This document shows positions 1 through 7,365 of a stretch of 64,000 bases of DNA, in pieces. Each line of letters starts with the position of its first letter. The stretch's first letter is position 1. Position numbers and translations under genes: made by a program. The notes beneath the pieces were generated by a model, which saw nothing but the letters and a program-made list of their open reading frames with translations, was not told the origin of the DNA and searched no databases. The stretch lies in NCBI RefSeq assembly GCF_019083965.1, contig NZ_JAHRCY010000013.1, positions 158,330 to 222,329 on the forward strand. The letters run 5' to 3'. This stretch comes from Catellatospora tritici. Lineage in GTDB: Bacteria; Actinomycetota; Actinomycetes; Mycobacteriales; Micromonosporaceae.

Positions 1-21
1 GGGGGGGGGGGTTCCGCGGGT

Positions 22-54
22 GGGGGGCGGGGCCCCGACCGGGGCCCCCCCCCC
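22..54 (-). terminator. Strong GC hairpin after the ABC permease gene
   Basis: GGGGCCCC, four loop bases, GGGGCCCC (29-48), extended by outer G and C runs with one bulged C. It lies just past the permease stop codon on the minus strand. The window opens with a run of eleven G upstream of it. There is no U-tract, as is usual in high-GC actinomycetes. Confidence 0.55.
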
Positions 55-66
55 TCCCCCGTCTGT

Positions 67-906
67 TCAGGACACGTCGCGGGTACGCGTCAGCAGGGTG
101 CCGATGAGGCCGGTGACCAGGGCCCAGGCGAGCAGGATAAGCGCGCCGACCCAGTAGTGCGGTTGGCCGGGCAGATCGGTGCCGCTGGTCATGAGGTTCG
201 ACGCCAGCGACGGCATGGCCCACTGGATGTTGTTCACCCAGTCCCAGTGCAGCAGGTTGTACAGCACGTTGATGATGATCGAGACGGCGATGGTGCCGAC
301 CGTGTAGACGACCATCGCGGTGATGGTGGCGCCGATCTGGCTGCGGATGAGCACCCCGATGCCGATGCCGATCAGCGCCCACAGTGCGTACGCCAGGCCG
401 TTGAGCAGGATCGCCCGGATGACCTCCCAGTCGCCCAGGGCCGGGGTGACGCCCTCGGCGTTGACGAACACGATCGTGGCCGGGATGGTCAGCGCTGTGG
501 TGACCAGCCACAGCACGATGCCGAAGAAGCCGCCGACGGCGGCCTTGGCCAGGATCACCGCGCTGCGGTGCGGGGTGGCCAGGAACGTCGTGGTCGCGGT
601 CTGGTGGTAGAACTCGTTGGTCACCGTGATGATGCCGATGAGCATCACGAACATCATCCCGAAGTACTGACCCGAGGTGACCATGTACGAGGTCAGCGCG
701 ACCGGCTTGGCCAGCGCCGCCAGCTGCGCGCCCGTCTCGGGGTTCCCGCCGGTGGTCATCTCGGGCGGCGGGTCCAGCACCGTGAAGTGCATCTGGAAAG
801 CGTTGAGCGCGAAGGACAGCACGAGCAGGCCGAGCGCGCCGATCGAGAACAGCCACCACACGTTGGTGGTGCGGATCTTGAGGAACTCGCTGCGGATGAG
901 GTTCAC
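67..906 (-). CDS. ABC-2 type transporter permease
   Basis: 279-residue integral membrane protein with about six hydrophobic segments. It begins with the typical short cytoplasmic start (MNLIRSEFLKIRTT) of ABC-2 permeases, followed by a first membrane helix and a large extracytoplasmic loop (about residues 40-75). It should form the membrane channel of an exporter with the ATPase encoded just upstream, whose stop codon overlaps this start by four bases (ATGA), so the two are translationally coupled. The substrate cannot be read from the sequence; relatives export antibiotics, lipids or peptides. Confidence 0.9.
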   Translation of the reverse strand: MNLIRSEFLKIRTTNVWWLFSIGALGLLVLSFALNAFQMHFTVLDPPPEMTTGGNPETGAQLAALAKPVALTSYMVTSGQYFGMMFVMLIGIITVTNEFYHQTATTTFLATPHRSAVILAKAAVGGFFGIVLWLVTTALTIPATIVFVNAEGVTPALGDWEVIRAILLNGLAYALWALIGIGIGVLIRSQIGATITAMVVYTVGTIAVSIIINVLYNLLHWDWVNNIQWAMPSLASNLMTSGTDLPGQPHYWVGALILLAWALVTGLIGTLLTRTRDVS

Positions 907-1820
907 CGGATTCCCTCCTTGCCCGCCGTCAGGTCGAGGAAGACGCGCTCCAGGTCGGGGCGTTCGGTGACCAGCTCGTGGATGGCGACCCCGGCGCGCA
1001 GCGCGGCGTCGCCGACCTGCTCGGCGGTGACACCGGTCAGCAGCAGCGTGCCGTCCTCTCCGGGCTGCCCGGTGGCGCCGTCCAGGGCGCCGAGCAGGGT
1101 GTCCGGGTGGGGCGTCCGTACGCGCACCGTATCCACGCTGCCCGCCTGTCCGATCACCTCCTCGACCGTGCCCTGGGCGACCAGCCTTCCGGCGGCGATG
1201 ATGACGACGTCGTCGGCGAGCAGTTCCATCTCCGACAGCAGGTGGCTGGAGACCAGGACGGTGCGTCCCTCACCCGCGAGCTTCTGCAGCAGGTCGCGCA
1301 TCCAGCGGATGCCCTCGGGGTCCAGGCCGTTGGCCGGTTCGTCCAGGATGAGCACCTTCGGGTCGCCGATCAGGGCGGCGGCGATGCCCAGGCGCTGCTT
1401 CATACCCAGGGAATAGCCTTTGAACTTCCGCTTGGCGGCCGAGGTCAGCCCGACCCGTTCCAGCACCTCGTCGGCGCGCGAGCCGGGCAGACCGGCCGCG
1501 GCGCAGATGACGCGCAGGTGGTTGCGTCCGGTCCGGCCCTTGTGCGCGCTGGACGCCTCGAGCACGGCGCCCACGGCGCGCAGCGGCTCGGACAGGTCGG
1601 CGTAGCGTGCGCCGCCGATCGTCGCCGCACCTGCGGTCGGGGCGACCAGGTTCAGAATCATTCGCAGAGTGGTGGTCTTGCCAGCGCCGTTCGGCCCCAG
1701 GAAGCCGGTCACGCGACCGGGCTTGACGGTGAACGACAGCCCGTCCACGGCCTTGACCTGCTTGTAATGCTTCGTGAGGCCGGACACGACGATCTCACCG
1801 TTGGTGATCTCATTGCCCAT
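903..1820 (-). CDS. ABC transporter ATP-binding protein
   Basis: 305 residues from the chosen ATG (MGNEITNGEIVVSG). The open frame runs 25 codons further upstream, but the ABC fold starts here. Walker A is GPNGAGKTT, the signature is YSLGMKQRLGIAAALIGDP, Walker B is VLILDEPANGLDPEG and the H-loop is VSSHLLSEM. The C-terminal roughly 80 residues resemble the accessory domain of bacitracin or daunorubicin-type exporter ATPases. It energises the permease encoded downstream with a four-base overlap. Bacitracin-type self-resistance or lipid export are the usual roles; the substrate is not known. Confidence 0.93.
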   Translation of the reverse strand: MGNEITNGEIVVSGLTKHYKQVKAVDGLSFTVKPGRVTGFLGPNGAGKTTTLRMILNLVAPTAGAATIGGARYADLSEPLRAVGAVLEASSAHKGRTGRNHLRVICAAAGLPGSRADEVLERVGLTSAAKRKFKGYSLGMKQRLGIAAALIGDPKVLILDEPANGLDPEGIRWMRDLLQKLAGEGRTVLVSSHLLSEMELLADDVVIIAAGRLVAQGTVEEVIGQAGSVDTVRVRTPHPDTLLGALDGATGQPGEDGTLLLTGVTAEQVGDAALRAGVAIHELVTERPDLERVFLDLTAGKEGIR

Positions 1821-2036
1821 CCGGCCAGTGTGCGGGGGTCGGTCAAGGCCCCATATCCGGGATTTCCCTGATTGCGAGCCATCTGTTCGAAACATTCGCG
1901 GCGTCGAAGCTGACCGAGCGGCGGGCCGCCCCGGCTTCGTGAACGGTCAGCGACCGGGATGGTCGAGCGCCGGGAGTCGGCACGGACGTCCGCCAGGCCG
2001 ACGGACGGATTGAGCCCCGGCACCGGCGGACCTTTG
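1821..2036. other. Intergenic stretch without a gene
   Basis: It lies between the start of the ABC ATPase and the terminator of the copper oxidase gene, so it should carry the ABC operon promoter. I see no convincing consensus promoter, operator or small gene. Confidence 0.5.
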
Positions 2037-2063
2037 CGGCCGGCGAGCAGAGCTCGCCGGCCG
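2037..2063 (-). terminator. Terminator hairpin of the laccase-type gene
   Basis: Perfect 12-bp inverted repeat CGGCCGGCGAGC / GCTCGCCGGCCG with a three-base loop, two bases past the stop codon of the multicopper oxidase. Confidence 0.7.
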
Positions 2064-2065
2064 GA

Positions 2066-3637
2066 TCAGGAGACGACCATGTTGCCCATCATGGCCATGT
2101 CCTCGTGTTCGAGGTTGTGGCAGTGGAAGACGTACCGGCCGGGGTAGCCGTCGAAGCGGGCCGCGATCTCGACCAGCTCCGCCGGGCGCAGGTCGACGGT
2201 GTCCTTCCAGCCCAGGTCGTACGGCCCGGGGCCGCCGTTGCCACGCCGCAGCACCTGGAACGGGGCCAGGTGCAGGTGCACCGGGTGGTGCAGGTCGGAC
2301 ACCAGCTGCCACACCTCGACCGTGCCCAGTTTCGGCGCCGCGTGCACCGCGTCCGGGCTGAACCCCAGTCCGTTGATCTTCCAGCCGGAGACGTGGTCCC
2401 CGACGCTGTTGACGACGTTGCCCGCCCCGAACCGCATGGTCCGGGTCACCACCGCGTCCGCCGCCCGCAGCGGCGCCACCTCGCTCAACACCTCCGGAAT
2501 CGACGTGGGGTCGTCGACCCGTTCGCCGACTTTGAACCGCATGACCTGCTCGGTGCGGCCGTCACCGAACTCGTTGACCAGCTCGACCAGCGTCCCGGCC
2601 GGATACCGGGCGAAGTCGACGACCACGTCGAAGCGCTGGCCAGGAGCCAGTTCGATCGCGTCGTGCGGCACGGGCGCGGCGAGCAGTCCCTGGTCGGTGC
2701 CGATCTGCACGAGCCCGCCGCCGCCGGGCGGGGCCGGGTGCAGCGCGACCCGGAAACGGCGCGCGTTGGCGCCGTTGAGCAGCCGCAGCCGGTGCCGCGC
2801 GCCGGGCACCTCGGCCTGCGGCCACGGCACGCCGTTGACCAGGACCACATCGCCGAGCACCCCGGCGACGTGGTCGCCGCGCACCCCGGGCGTGGTCAGC
2901 AGGGTCGGGTCGAGGCTGGGGTAGGCGAGCGAGCCGTCGGCGGTGAACGCCCGGTCGGCGAGCAGCAGCGGCAGGTCGCGGTCGCCGGTCGGCAGCGGCA
3001 GCCGCTGCTCCTCCTCGTCGGTGTGCAGGTGGAAGCCGGCCAGGCCGCGCCAGACCGCCGGGCCGGTGAAGTCCATGCGGTGGTCGTGGTACCACAACGT
3101 CGCGGCGCGCTGGTCCATCGGGTAGATGTAGTCGCGCTCGCCGTGGCGGACGTCCCCGACGTGGTCGCCGTGCGGGTGGGGCAGGCTGCCGTCGGCGGGC
3201 ATGATCAGGTCGACCGGGTAGCCGTCGTGCTGGGCCGGAGTGCGGCCGCCGTGCAGGTGGACGACGGTGGGCACGGGCAGCTCGTTGCGGTGGCGCACCA
3301 CGGTCGTGCGGCCGCGCCTGGACCGGATGGTGGGCCCGGGGAAGCTGCCCTGGTATGCCCAGACGGTCGTGTCGAGGCCGGGCAGGATGCGGACGCGGGC
3401 GACGCGCTGGGTGACCTCGTAGTAGTCGGTGGTGGCGTCGCTGCGGGTCGGCGCGAGCTGCGTCGGACGCCGGAGCGCCTGGGTGTACGGCTCGGGCAGC
3501 GTCGTTTCGCTGCGCAGCTGCACCCCGGTGGAGCTGGCGCCGCCGATGCCGGACAGCCAGGGCACGCCGACGGCGGTTGCCGCGCCGGTGACGCCGATCG
3601 CGCCGAGCACCCGGCGGCGGGTGACTCCGCCGCTCAT
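2066..3637 (-). CDS. Tat-exported multicopper oxidase (CotA/laccase type)
   Basis: 523 residues. The N-terminus carries a twin-arginine signal (VTRRRVLGAIGVTGAATAVG), so a folded, copper-loaded export product is expected. All four copper motifs of a three-domain oxidase are visible: HLHGG (about residue 130), YHDH (about 185), HHPVHLH near residue 448, and the C-terminal HCHNLEHEDMAMMGNM with the type 1 Cys, His and Met. It should oxidise phenolic or metal substrates, reducing O2 to water. The start ATG overlaps the stop of the upstream membrane protein gene (ATGA). The divergent MarR gene and the palindrome ahead of the operon suggest repression by that regulator. Unlike the three oxidases at 23-27 kb, this one is a complete, classical enzyme. 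Confidence 0.93.
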   Translation of the reverse strand: MSGGVTRRRVLGAIGVTGAATAVGVPWLSGIGGASSTGVQLRSETTLPEPYTQALRRPTQLAPTRSDATTDYYEVTQRVARVRILPGLDTTVWAYQGSFPGPTIRSRRGRTTVVRHRNELPVPTVVHLHGGRTPAQHDGYPVDLIMPADGSLPHPHGDHVGDVRHGERDYIYPMDQRAATLWYHDHRMDFTGPAVWRGLAGFHLHTDEEEQRLPLPTGDRDLPLLLADRAFTADGSLAYPSLDPTLLTTPGVRGDHVAGVLGDVVLVNGVPWPQAEVPGARHRLRLLNGANARRFRVALHPAPPGGGGLVQIGTDQGLLAAPVPHDAIELAPGQRFDVVVDFARYPAGTLVELVNEFGDGRTEQVMRFKVGERVDDPTSIPEVLSEVAPLRAADAVVTRTMRFGAGNVVNSVGDHVSGWKINGLGFSPDAVHAAPKLGTVEVWQLVSDLHHPVHLHLAPFQVLRRGNGGPGPYDLGWKDTVDLRPAELVEIAARFDGYPGRYVFHCHNLEHEDMAMMGNMVVS

Positions 3638-4047
3638 GCCGCGACCTCGGCGGCCGGTCGGGCGGTGGTGACCGCGCGGGCGGGGCGGTAGCGCCAGCTC
3701 CAGCCGGTCAGGAACCCGGCGAGTGCGATCACGGACACACCAAGCGGGATGTGTACGGCCAGCAGCCGCGCGTACCCCATGCCGATCTGGAAGCCGGTCA
3801 ACAGGAACAGGCCGAACGTGGCGAGCGCGGGCCACCACGGGCCGCGTCCGGGCCAGCGCAGCAGGATGGCGGCGAACGCGGCGACCAGCACGGTGAACCC
3901 GGCGAGGGTCGCGTTGGCGGCGTGGGCGGCCAGGGAGGCGTAGATGCCGGACAGGAACTGGCCCGCGAGCACGGCCTGGAGCAGCAGCAGGATGGCGGCG
4001 ATGGTGATGAGCAGCCGGAACGGCCATACGGGCCAGCGTGGGGGCAC
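3634..4047 (-). CDS. Small four-helix membrane protein upstream of the oxidase
   Basis: 137 residues from a GTG start chosen because AGGAG sits six bases ahead of it; the open frame continues 22 codons further to a TTG, but those run through the palindromic operator. Four hydrophobic helices are clear, with histidines in or near them (LAAHAANATLAGF, LAVHIPLGV). That spacing recalls haem-binding cytochrome b561-like or DUF6220-type small membrane proteins, but I cannot assign a family with certainty. It is coupled to the multicopper oxidase by a four-base overlap, so it may pass electrons to the oxidase or help it mature. Confidence 0.8.
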   Translation of the reverse strand: MPPRWPVWPFRLLITIAAILLLLQAVLAGQFLSGIYASLAAHAANATLAGFTVLVAAFAAILLRWPGRGPWWPALATFGLFLLTGFQIGMGYARLLAVHIPLGVSVIALAGFLTGWSWRYRPARAVTTARPAAEVAA

Positions 4048-4080
4048 CAGAGGCTCCTGGGGGGTGAGGGACGCGGTTCC

Positions 4081-4101
4081 CCTAAGGGTTAATCCCTTAG
4101 G
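4081..4101. promoter_or_regulatory. Palindromic operator between MarR and the oxidase operon
   Basis: Perfect inverted repeat CCTAAGGG-N5-CCCTTAGG. It lies 34 bp before the membrane-protein start on the minus strand and 48 bp before the MarR start on the plus strand. MarR proteins typically bind such AT-centred palindromes in their own divergent promoter, so this is the likely site of auto- and operon repression. Confidence 0.7.
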
Positions 4102-4134
4102 AGATAATCTCAAATGAAACTGTTCGGCGACGAC

Positions 4135-4140
4135 TATAGT
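4135..4140 (+). promoter_or_regulatory. -10 element of a leaderless marR transcript
   Basis: TATAGT ends 8 nt before the GTG start and there is no Shine-Dalgarno, so transcription should begin at or next to the start codon. Confidence 0.6.
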
Positions 4141-4148
4141 GGGGCTCC

Positions 4149-4589
4149 GTGACCACGCCCATCGGGGATCCCACCGATTACGTCGTCGGCCTGCTCCTGC
4201 GCCGGGCGCACCGGCGGGCCTCGCGCGTGTTCGGCCAGGCGCTGCTGCCGTTGGGCATCGAGCCGCCGCACTTCGGCGTGCTGCACACCCTGGCCCGGCT
4301 CGGCCCGATGAGCCAGCGCGGCCTGATCGACCAGCTCGGCAGCGACAAGTCGGCCATGGTCCGCACCGTCGACGAACTGGAGCGCCTCGGCTACGCGCGA
4401 CGGCGCCCCGCGCAGGGCGACCGGCGCGCCTACGCCGTCGAATTGACCCCAGGCGGGCGCCAGGCCCTCGCCGACGGCGTCACCGCCGCCCAGGCGGCCG
4501 CCGAGGAGTTCCTGACCGACCTCGACCGCGAGGAACGTGCCACCCTCAAGTCCCTCCTGACCCGCCTCCTCGCCACCCCGTCACCCTGA
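4149..4589 (+). CDS. MarR family transcriptional regulator
   Basis: 146 residues with the MarR winged-helix fold: recognition region MSQRGLIDQLGSDKSAMVRTVDELERLGYARR followed by the wing PAQGDRRAYAVELTPGG, flanked by dimerisation helices. It is divergent from the laccase-type operon and shares the 4081-4101 palindrome with it, so it probably represses both until a ligand (phenolic compound or oxidant, by family precedent) releases it. The GTG start is supported by the closely placed -10 box. Confidence 0.92.
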   Translation: MTTPIGDPTDYVVGLLLRRAHRRASRVFGQALLPLGIEPPHFGVLHTLARLGPMSQRGLIDQLGSDKSAMVRTVDELERLGYARRRPAQGDRRAYAVELTPGGRQALADGVTAAQAAAEEFLTDLDREERATLKSLLTRLLATPSP

Positions 4590-4634
4590 CCGCCGCGCCC
4601 GCCCCGCGACCTCGCCGGGCGCCGGGCTGCGGAT

Positions 4635-4699
4635 GTGCAGTTTCGGGGAAACTGCACGAAAGACGTCCAAGATTTCAGCACTTTCCCCGAAACTGCGGC
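4635..4699. repeat. 65-bp structured intergenic repeat, copy 1
   Basis: It contains two competing folds: a local hairpin GTGCAGTTTC-GGG-GAAACTGCAC (4635-4657) and a longer 15-bp perfect stem GCAGTTTCGGGGAAA (4637-4651) with TTTCCCCGAAACTGC (4682-4696). A second copy lies at 56949-57013 with the same internal spacing and roughly 50 of 63 aligned positions identical. It resembles a REP-like mobile or regulatory element, or a terminator for the preceding gene. Confidence 0.75.
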
Positions 4700-5361
4700 A
4701 CGCTGTCCGCAGGCGGGTCAGGTGCGGCAGGTGCCGTCCATCCATTGCGGACGCGTCATCCGTGAGGTGTAGGTGGGCGTCAATCCATCGGTAGATGTGC
4801 CTGCCTGAGCGGCGATCGTAGGGTGGCCGGGACGAGGGGAAAGCGGCGGCATGTACGAATAGGCGCTTTCGTGCCTGCCGTCGCATCGTCCGGATGCGGC
4901 ACCGCTCGCCGCGTCGGTCGCGCGGCTTCGCCGTACCCCATGGGGCAGCCCGCCCTGTCGCCGCCGTCGGGTCCGCACGGGTCGGCGGTGATGCGGCGGC
5001 GCTGGGGACGACGGGGGCGCGTCCGTCCCGGTTCCGTGCCGTGCCGGGCGCGGCGCGGGGCCGGGACGGGACGGGACCGCGCGGAGCCGCAGCGGCAGAC
5101 GGAGAGGAAGTGCCACCGGAAATGGTCGCGCTCAACGACATCGAGCAGCTCACTTCGCTGCTGCGGCCGGTCGGAGCTCGAAGATGATCGGCGCTCGTGC
5201 GGGCACCGGTCGGTCCGTGCCGCTTCCCGTCGCCGGGCTGCGGTTCGGGCTGACCGGGTGCCCGCACGCCCCCGATCGCCGCCACCGTCGATGGAACCGG
5301 CGGTAGCGGCCGGACTCCATCCTGTCAGGTCGACGCTGTCCGCACCATGGTTCCCGAGAAC

Positions 5362-5412
5362 GGTTGTCGCCTACAACCAGCGCGGTAGGCGGCCTACAAC
5401 CAGCGCGGTAGG
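5362..5412. repeat. Palindrome plus 20-bp direct duplication
   Basis: CCTACAACCAGCGCGGTAGG occurs at 5370-5389 and again at 5393-5412. The first copy overlaps an inverted repeat GGTTGT-N5-ACAACC (5362-5378). It lies 8 bp past the stop of the response regulator gene. Role unknown; a protein-binding site or a transcription-end structure are both possible. Confidence 0.6.
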
Positions 5413-5420
5413 TGCGGGGT

Positions 5421-6089
5421 TCACGAACGGGCGGCGCCCGGCGTCACCAGCCCGGTCTCGTACGCCACCACCACCGCCTGGGCGCGGCTGGACAGGGACA
5501 GCTTCGACATCAGCCGGTTCAGGTGCGTCTTGACCGTCGCCTCGCTCAGGAACAGCTCCCCGGCGATCTCGGCGTTGGACAGCCCGCGCGCCACCAGCCG
5601 CAGCACGTCCAGCTCCCGGCCGGTCAGCACGGCCAGGTCCGGCGCGACCGTGCCGGGCGTGGACGAGGCGACGTGCGCCTCGATCAGTCGCCGTACCACC
5701 GAGGGGGTGAACAGCATGTCGCCGCCCGCGATCGCGGTGATCGCCGCGAACAGCCGCTCCGGGCTGGTGTCCTTGAGCAGGAACCCGCTGGCCCCGGCCC
5801 GCAGCGCCGCGTACACGTACTCGTCCAGGTCGAACGTGGTGAGGATGAGCACCTTCGGCGGATCGCCGTCGGCCTCCTGCAGGATCTGCTCGGTCGCGGC
5901 GATCCCGCTCAGGCCCGGCATCCGGATGTCCATCAGGATCACATCCGGCCGCACCCGCGCGGCCAGCGCCACGGCCTCCTCGCCGCTGGCGGCCTCGCCG
6001 ACGGCGGACAGCCCCGGCGTCGCCTTGATCATGGCGACCAGGCCCGCCCGGATCAGCACCTGGTCGTCGACGACCAGCACGTCAATCAT
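5421..6089 (-). CDS. NarL/LuxR-type response regulator
   Basis: 222 residues from the ATG (two in-frame GTG codons precede it). The receiver domain has the acidic pair in LVVDDQ, phospho-acceptor Asp in VILMDIRMPG, and the conserved Thr and Lys (ILTTFD, FLLKDTSPE). The C-terminal LuxR helix-turn-helix is LTGRELDVLRLVARGLSNAEIAGELFLSEATVKTHLNRLMSKL with normal recognition residues. It pairs with the histidine kinase encoded upstream, whose stop codon overlaps this start region. Such pairs often control a neighbouring transporter; here the target is not evident. Confidence 0.94.
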   Translation of the reverse strand: MIDVLVVDDQVLIRAGLVAMIKATPGLSAVGEAASGEEAVALAARVRPDVILMDIRMPGLSGIAATEQILQEADGDPPKVLILTTFDLDEYVYAALRAGASGFLLKDTSPERLFAAITAIAGGDMLFTPSVVRRLIEAHVASSTPGTVAPDLAVLTGRELDVLRLVARGLSNAEIAGELFLSEATVKTHLNRLMSKLSLSSRAQAVVVAYETGLVTPGAARS

Positions 6090-7239
6090 CACCACGCTCC
6101 TGCAGTGGCAAGGACAGCGACACCATGAAACCCCCCTCGGGGCGTGGACCGGTCGACAGCACGCCGCCGTAGATCCGCGCCCGCTCGCGCATGCCGATCA
6201 GACCGTGCTGCACGGTATCCGGTTCGGACGGTGCCGGCGGACGCCGACCCTCGTCGACGACCAGCACCGCCAGCCGCTGCGGCGACCAGCGTACGGTCAC
6301 CGTCGCCTCCGGCGGGTCGGCATGTTTGAGCACGTTGGTCAGCGACTCCTGGATCACCCGGTACACGCACAGACCCAACCCCGGCGGCAGCGGCATCTCG
6401 TCGCCCTCCACCACCAGCTCCACCGTCGCCCCGGCCGCCCGCACCCGCTCCAGCAGCTGCGGCAGCCGGTCCAGGGCCGGGGCGGCGTCGAACGGCGTGT
6501 CCTGGGTCGACACCCGCAGCACCGCGAGCATCCGACGCATCTCACTCAGCGCCTCGTGGGCGGTGTCGGCGATGACCTCCAACGACCGGCGGGCGGTGTC
6601 GGGGTCGGTGCCGAGCACATACCGGCCGAGCCCGGCCTGTACCGAGATCACGGACATGTGGTGGGCGACGACGTCGTGCAGTTCGCGGGCGATGCGGCCC
6701 TGCTCGTTCGAGACCGCTTGGTGGGCGCGCTCCTGCTGCTCGCGGCGCAGCCGCGCGGTCAGGTCGGCGAGCTGGCGGCCGCGCTCGGCCAGGCGGTGGG
6801 CGTTGTCGCCGAACACCCACGCCACCAGCACCATGAACACGGCGATCAGGGCGCCGAGCACGCGCCGATCCGGGACGACCATGCGCTGTGCCCAGACCAG
6901 CGTGGCCATGGCCAGCACGGCGGCGCCCACGGACTGCCGGCGCGGGCGCAGCTCGGCCACGGTGAAGACGGCCAGGGCCAGCGTGAACGTCACCACGGAG
7001 TGGTAGTAGCCGGCGCTCAGGTAGACGGTGGAGGCGACGACGCTGACCAGCAGCATGGCGACCGGGGCGTAGGTGCGTACGTACAGCGGGCCCACGAACG
7101 CGACGATCAGCACGACGCCGAGGGTGTCCAGGCGGGTCCAGCGGCCTCCGTCGCTGGTGGTCCAGTTCTCGGCCATCCACAAGGCAGCCACCAGCAGCCA
7201 CGACACCACGATGCCATCGCCTATCCGCCGCCAGCGCAT
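6082..7239 (-). CDS. Sensor histidine kinase (NarL-partner type)
   Basis: 385 residues starting MRWRRIGDGIVV; the open frame extends 26 codons upstream, but this ATG is six bases after a TACGTT -10 box. About five membrane helices fill residues 10-140, with very little extracytoplasmic sequence, so the signal is probably sensed in the membrane. The HisKA_3 dimerisation motif is RIARELHDVVAHHMSVI with the phosphorylatable His, followed by an HATPase domain (VIQESLTNVLKHA, then HGLIGMRERARIYGG). It should phosphorylate the regulator encoded immediately downstream with overlap. Confidence 0.94.
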   Translation of the reverse strand: MRWRRIGDGIVVSWLLVAALWMAENWTTSDGGRWTRLDTLGVVLIVAFVGPLYVRTYAPVAMLLVSVVASTVYLSAGYYHSVVTFTLALAVFTVAELRPRRQSVGAAVLAMATLVWAQRMVVPDRRVLGALIAVFMVLVAWVFGDNAHRLAERGRQLADLTARLRREQQERAHQAVSNEQGRIARELHDVVAHHMSVISVQAGLGRYVLGTDPDTARRSLEVIADTAHEALSEMRRMLAVLRVSTQDTPFDAAPALDRLPQLLERVRAAGATVELVVEGDEMPLPPGLGLCVYRVIQESLTNVLKHADPPEATVTVRWSPQRLAVLVVDEGRRPPAPSEPDTVQHGLIGMRERARIYGGVLSTGPRPEGGFMVSLSLPLQERGDD

Positions 7240-7245
7240 CCGCAG

Positions 7246-7251
7246 AACGTA
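7246..7251 (-). promoter_or_regulatory. -10 element of the histidine kinase operon
   Basis: TACGTT on the minus strand, six bases before the ATG; consistent with a leaderless transcript. Confidence 0.45.
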
Positions 7252-7327
7252 GCCGGGCCGGACCGCGCTGTCATCAACCTGTGGTGGTGACCCACTACCG
7301 CGGAAATTCGAGCCCACCGGCCGGATC

Positions 7328-7360
7328 CGCCCCGGTCGGCCGCGCGGACCGACCGGGGCG
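7328..7360 (-). terminator. Terminator of the MoxR-VWA operon
   Basis: Perfect 12-bp arms CGCCCCGGTCGG / CCGACCGGGGCG with a nine-base loop, five bases past the stop codon of the last VWA gene. Confidence 0.7.
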
Positions 7361-7365
7361 ACGGC

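Larger units (their letters stand above)
4590..5420. other. 830-bp intergenic region with two repeat elements
   Basis: It separates the MarR gene from the end of the response regulator gene. The open frames crossing it (for example 4581-5285 minus and 4823-5533 plus) are arginine and proline rich, lack family motifs and overlap neighbours, so I do not call a gene. It holds a structured 65-bp repeat (4635-4699) and a 23-bp-period duplication near its right end. Confidence 0.6.

Noticed and set aside
1..66. Poly-G run at the very start as a biological element
   Set aside because: The G run adjoins a GC-rich terminator and may be an assembly end; nothing more can be supported.
4581..5533. Open frames on both strands in the 4.6-5.4 kb gap
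   Set aside because: No ribosome site or conserved motif, Arg/Pro/Ala-rich, and they overlap real genes.
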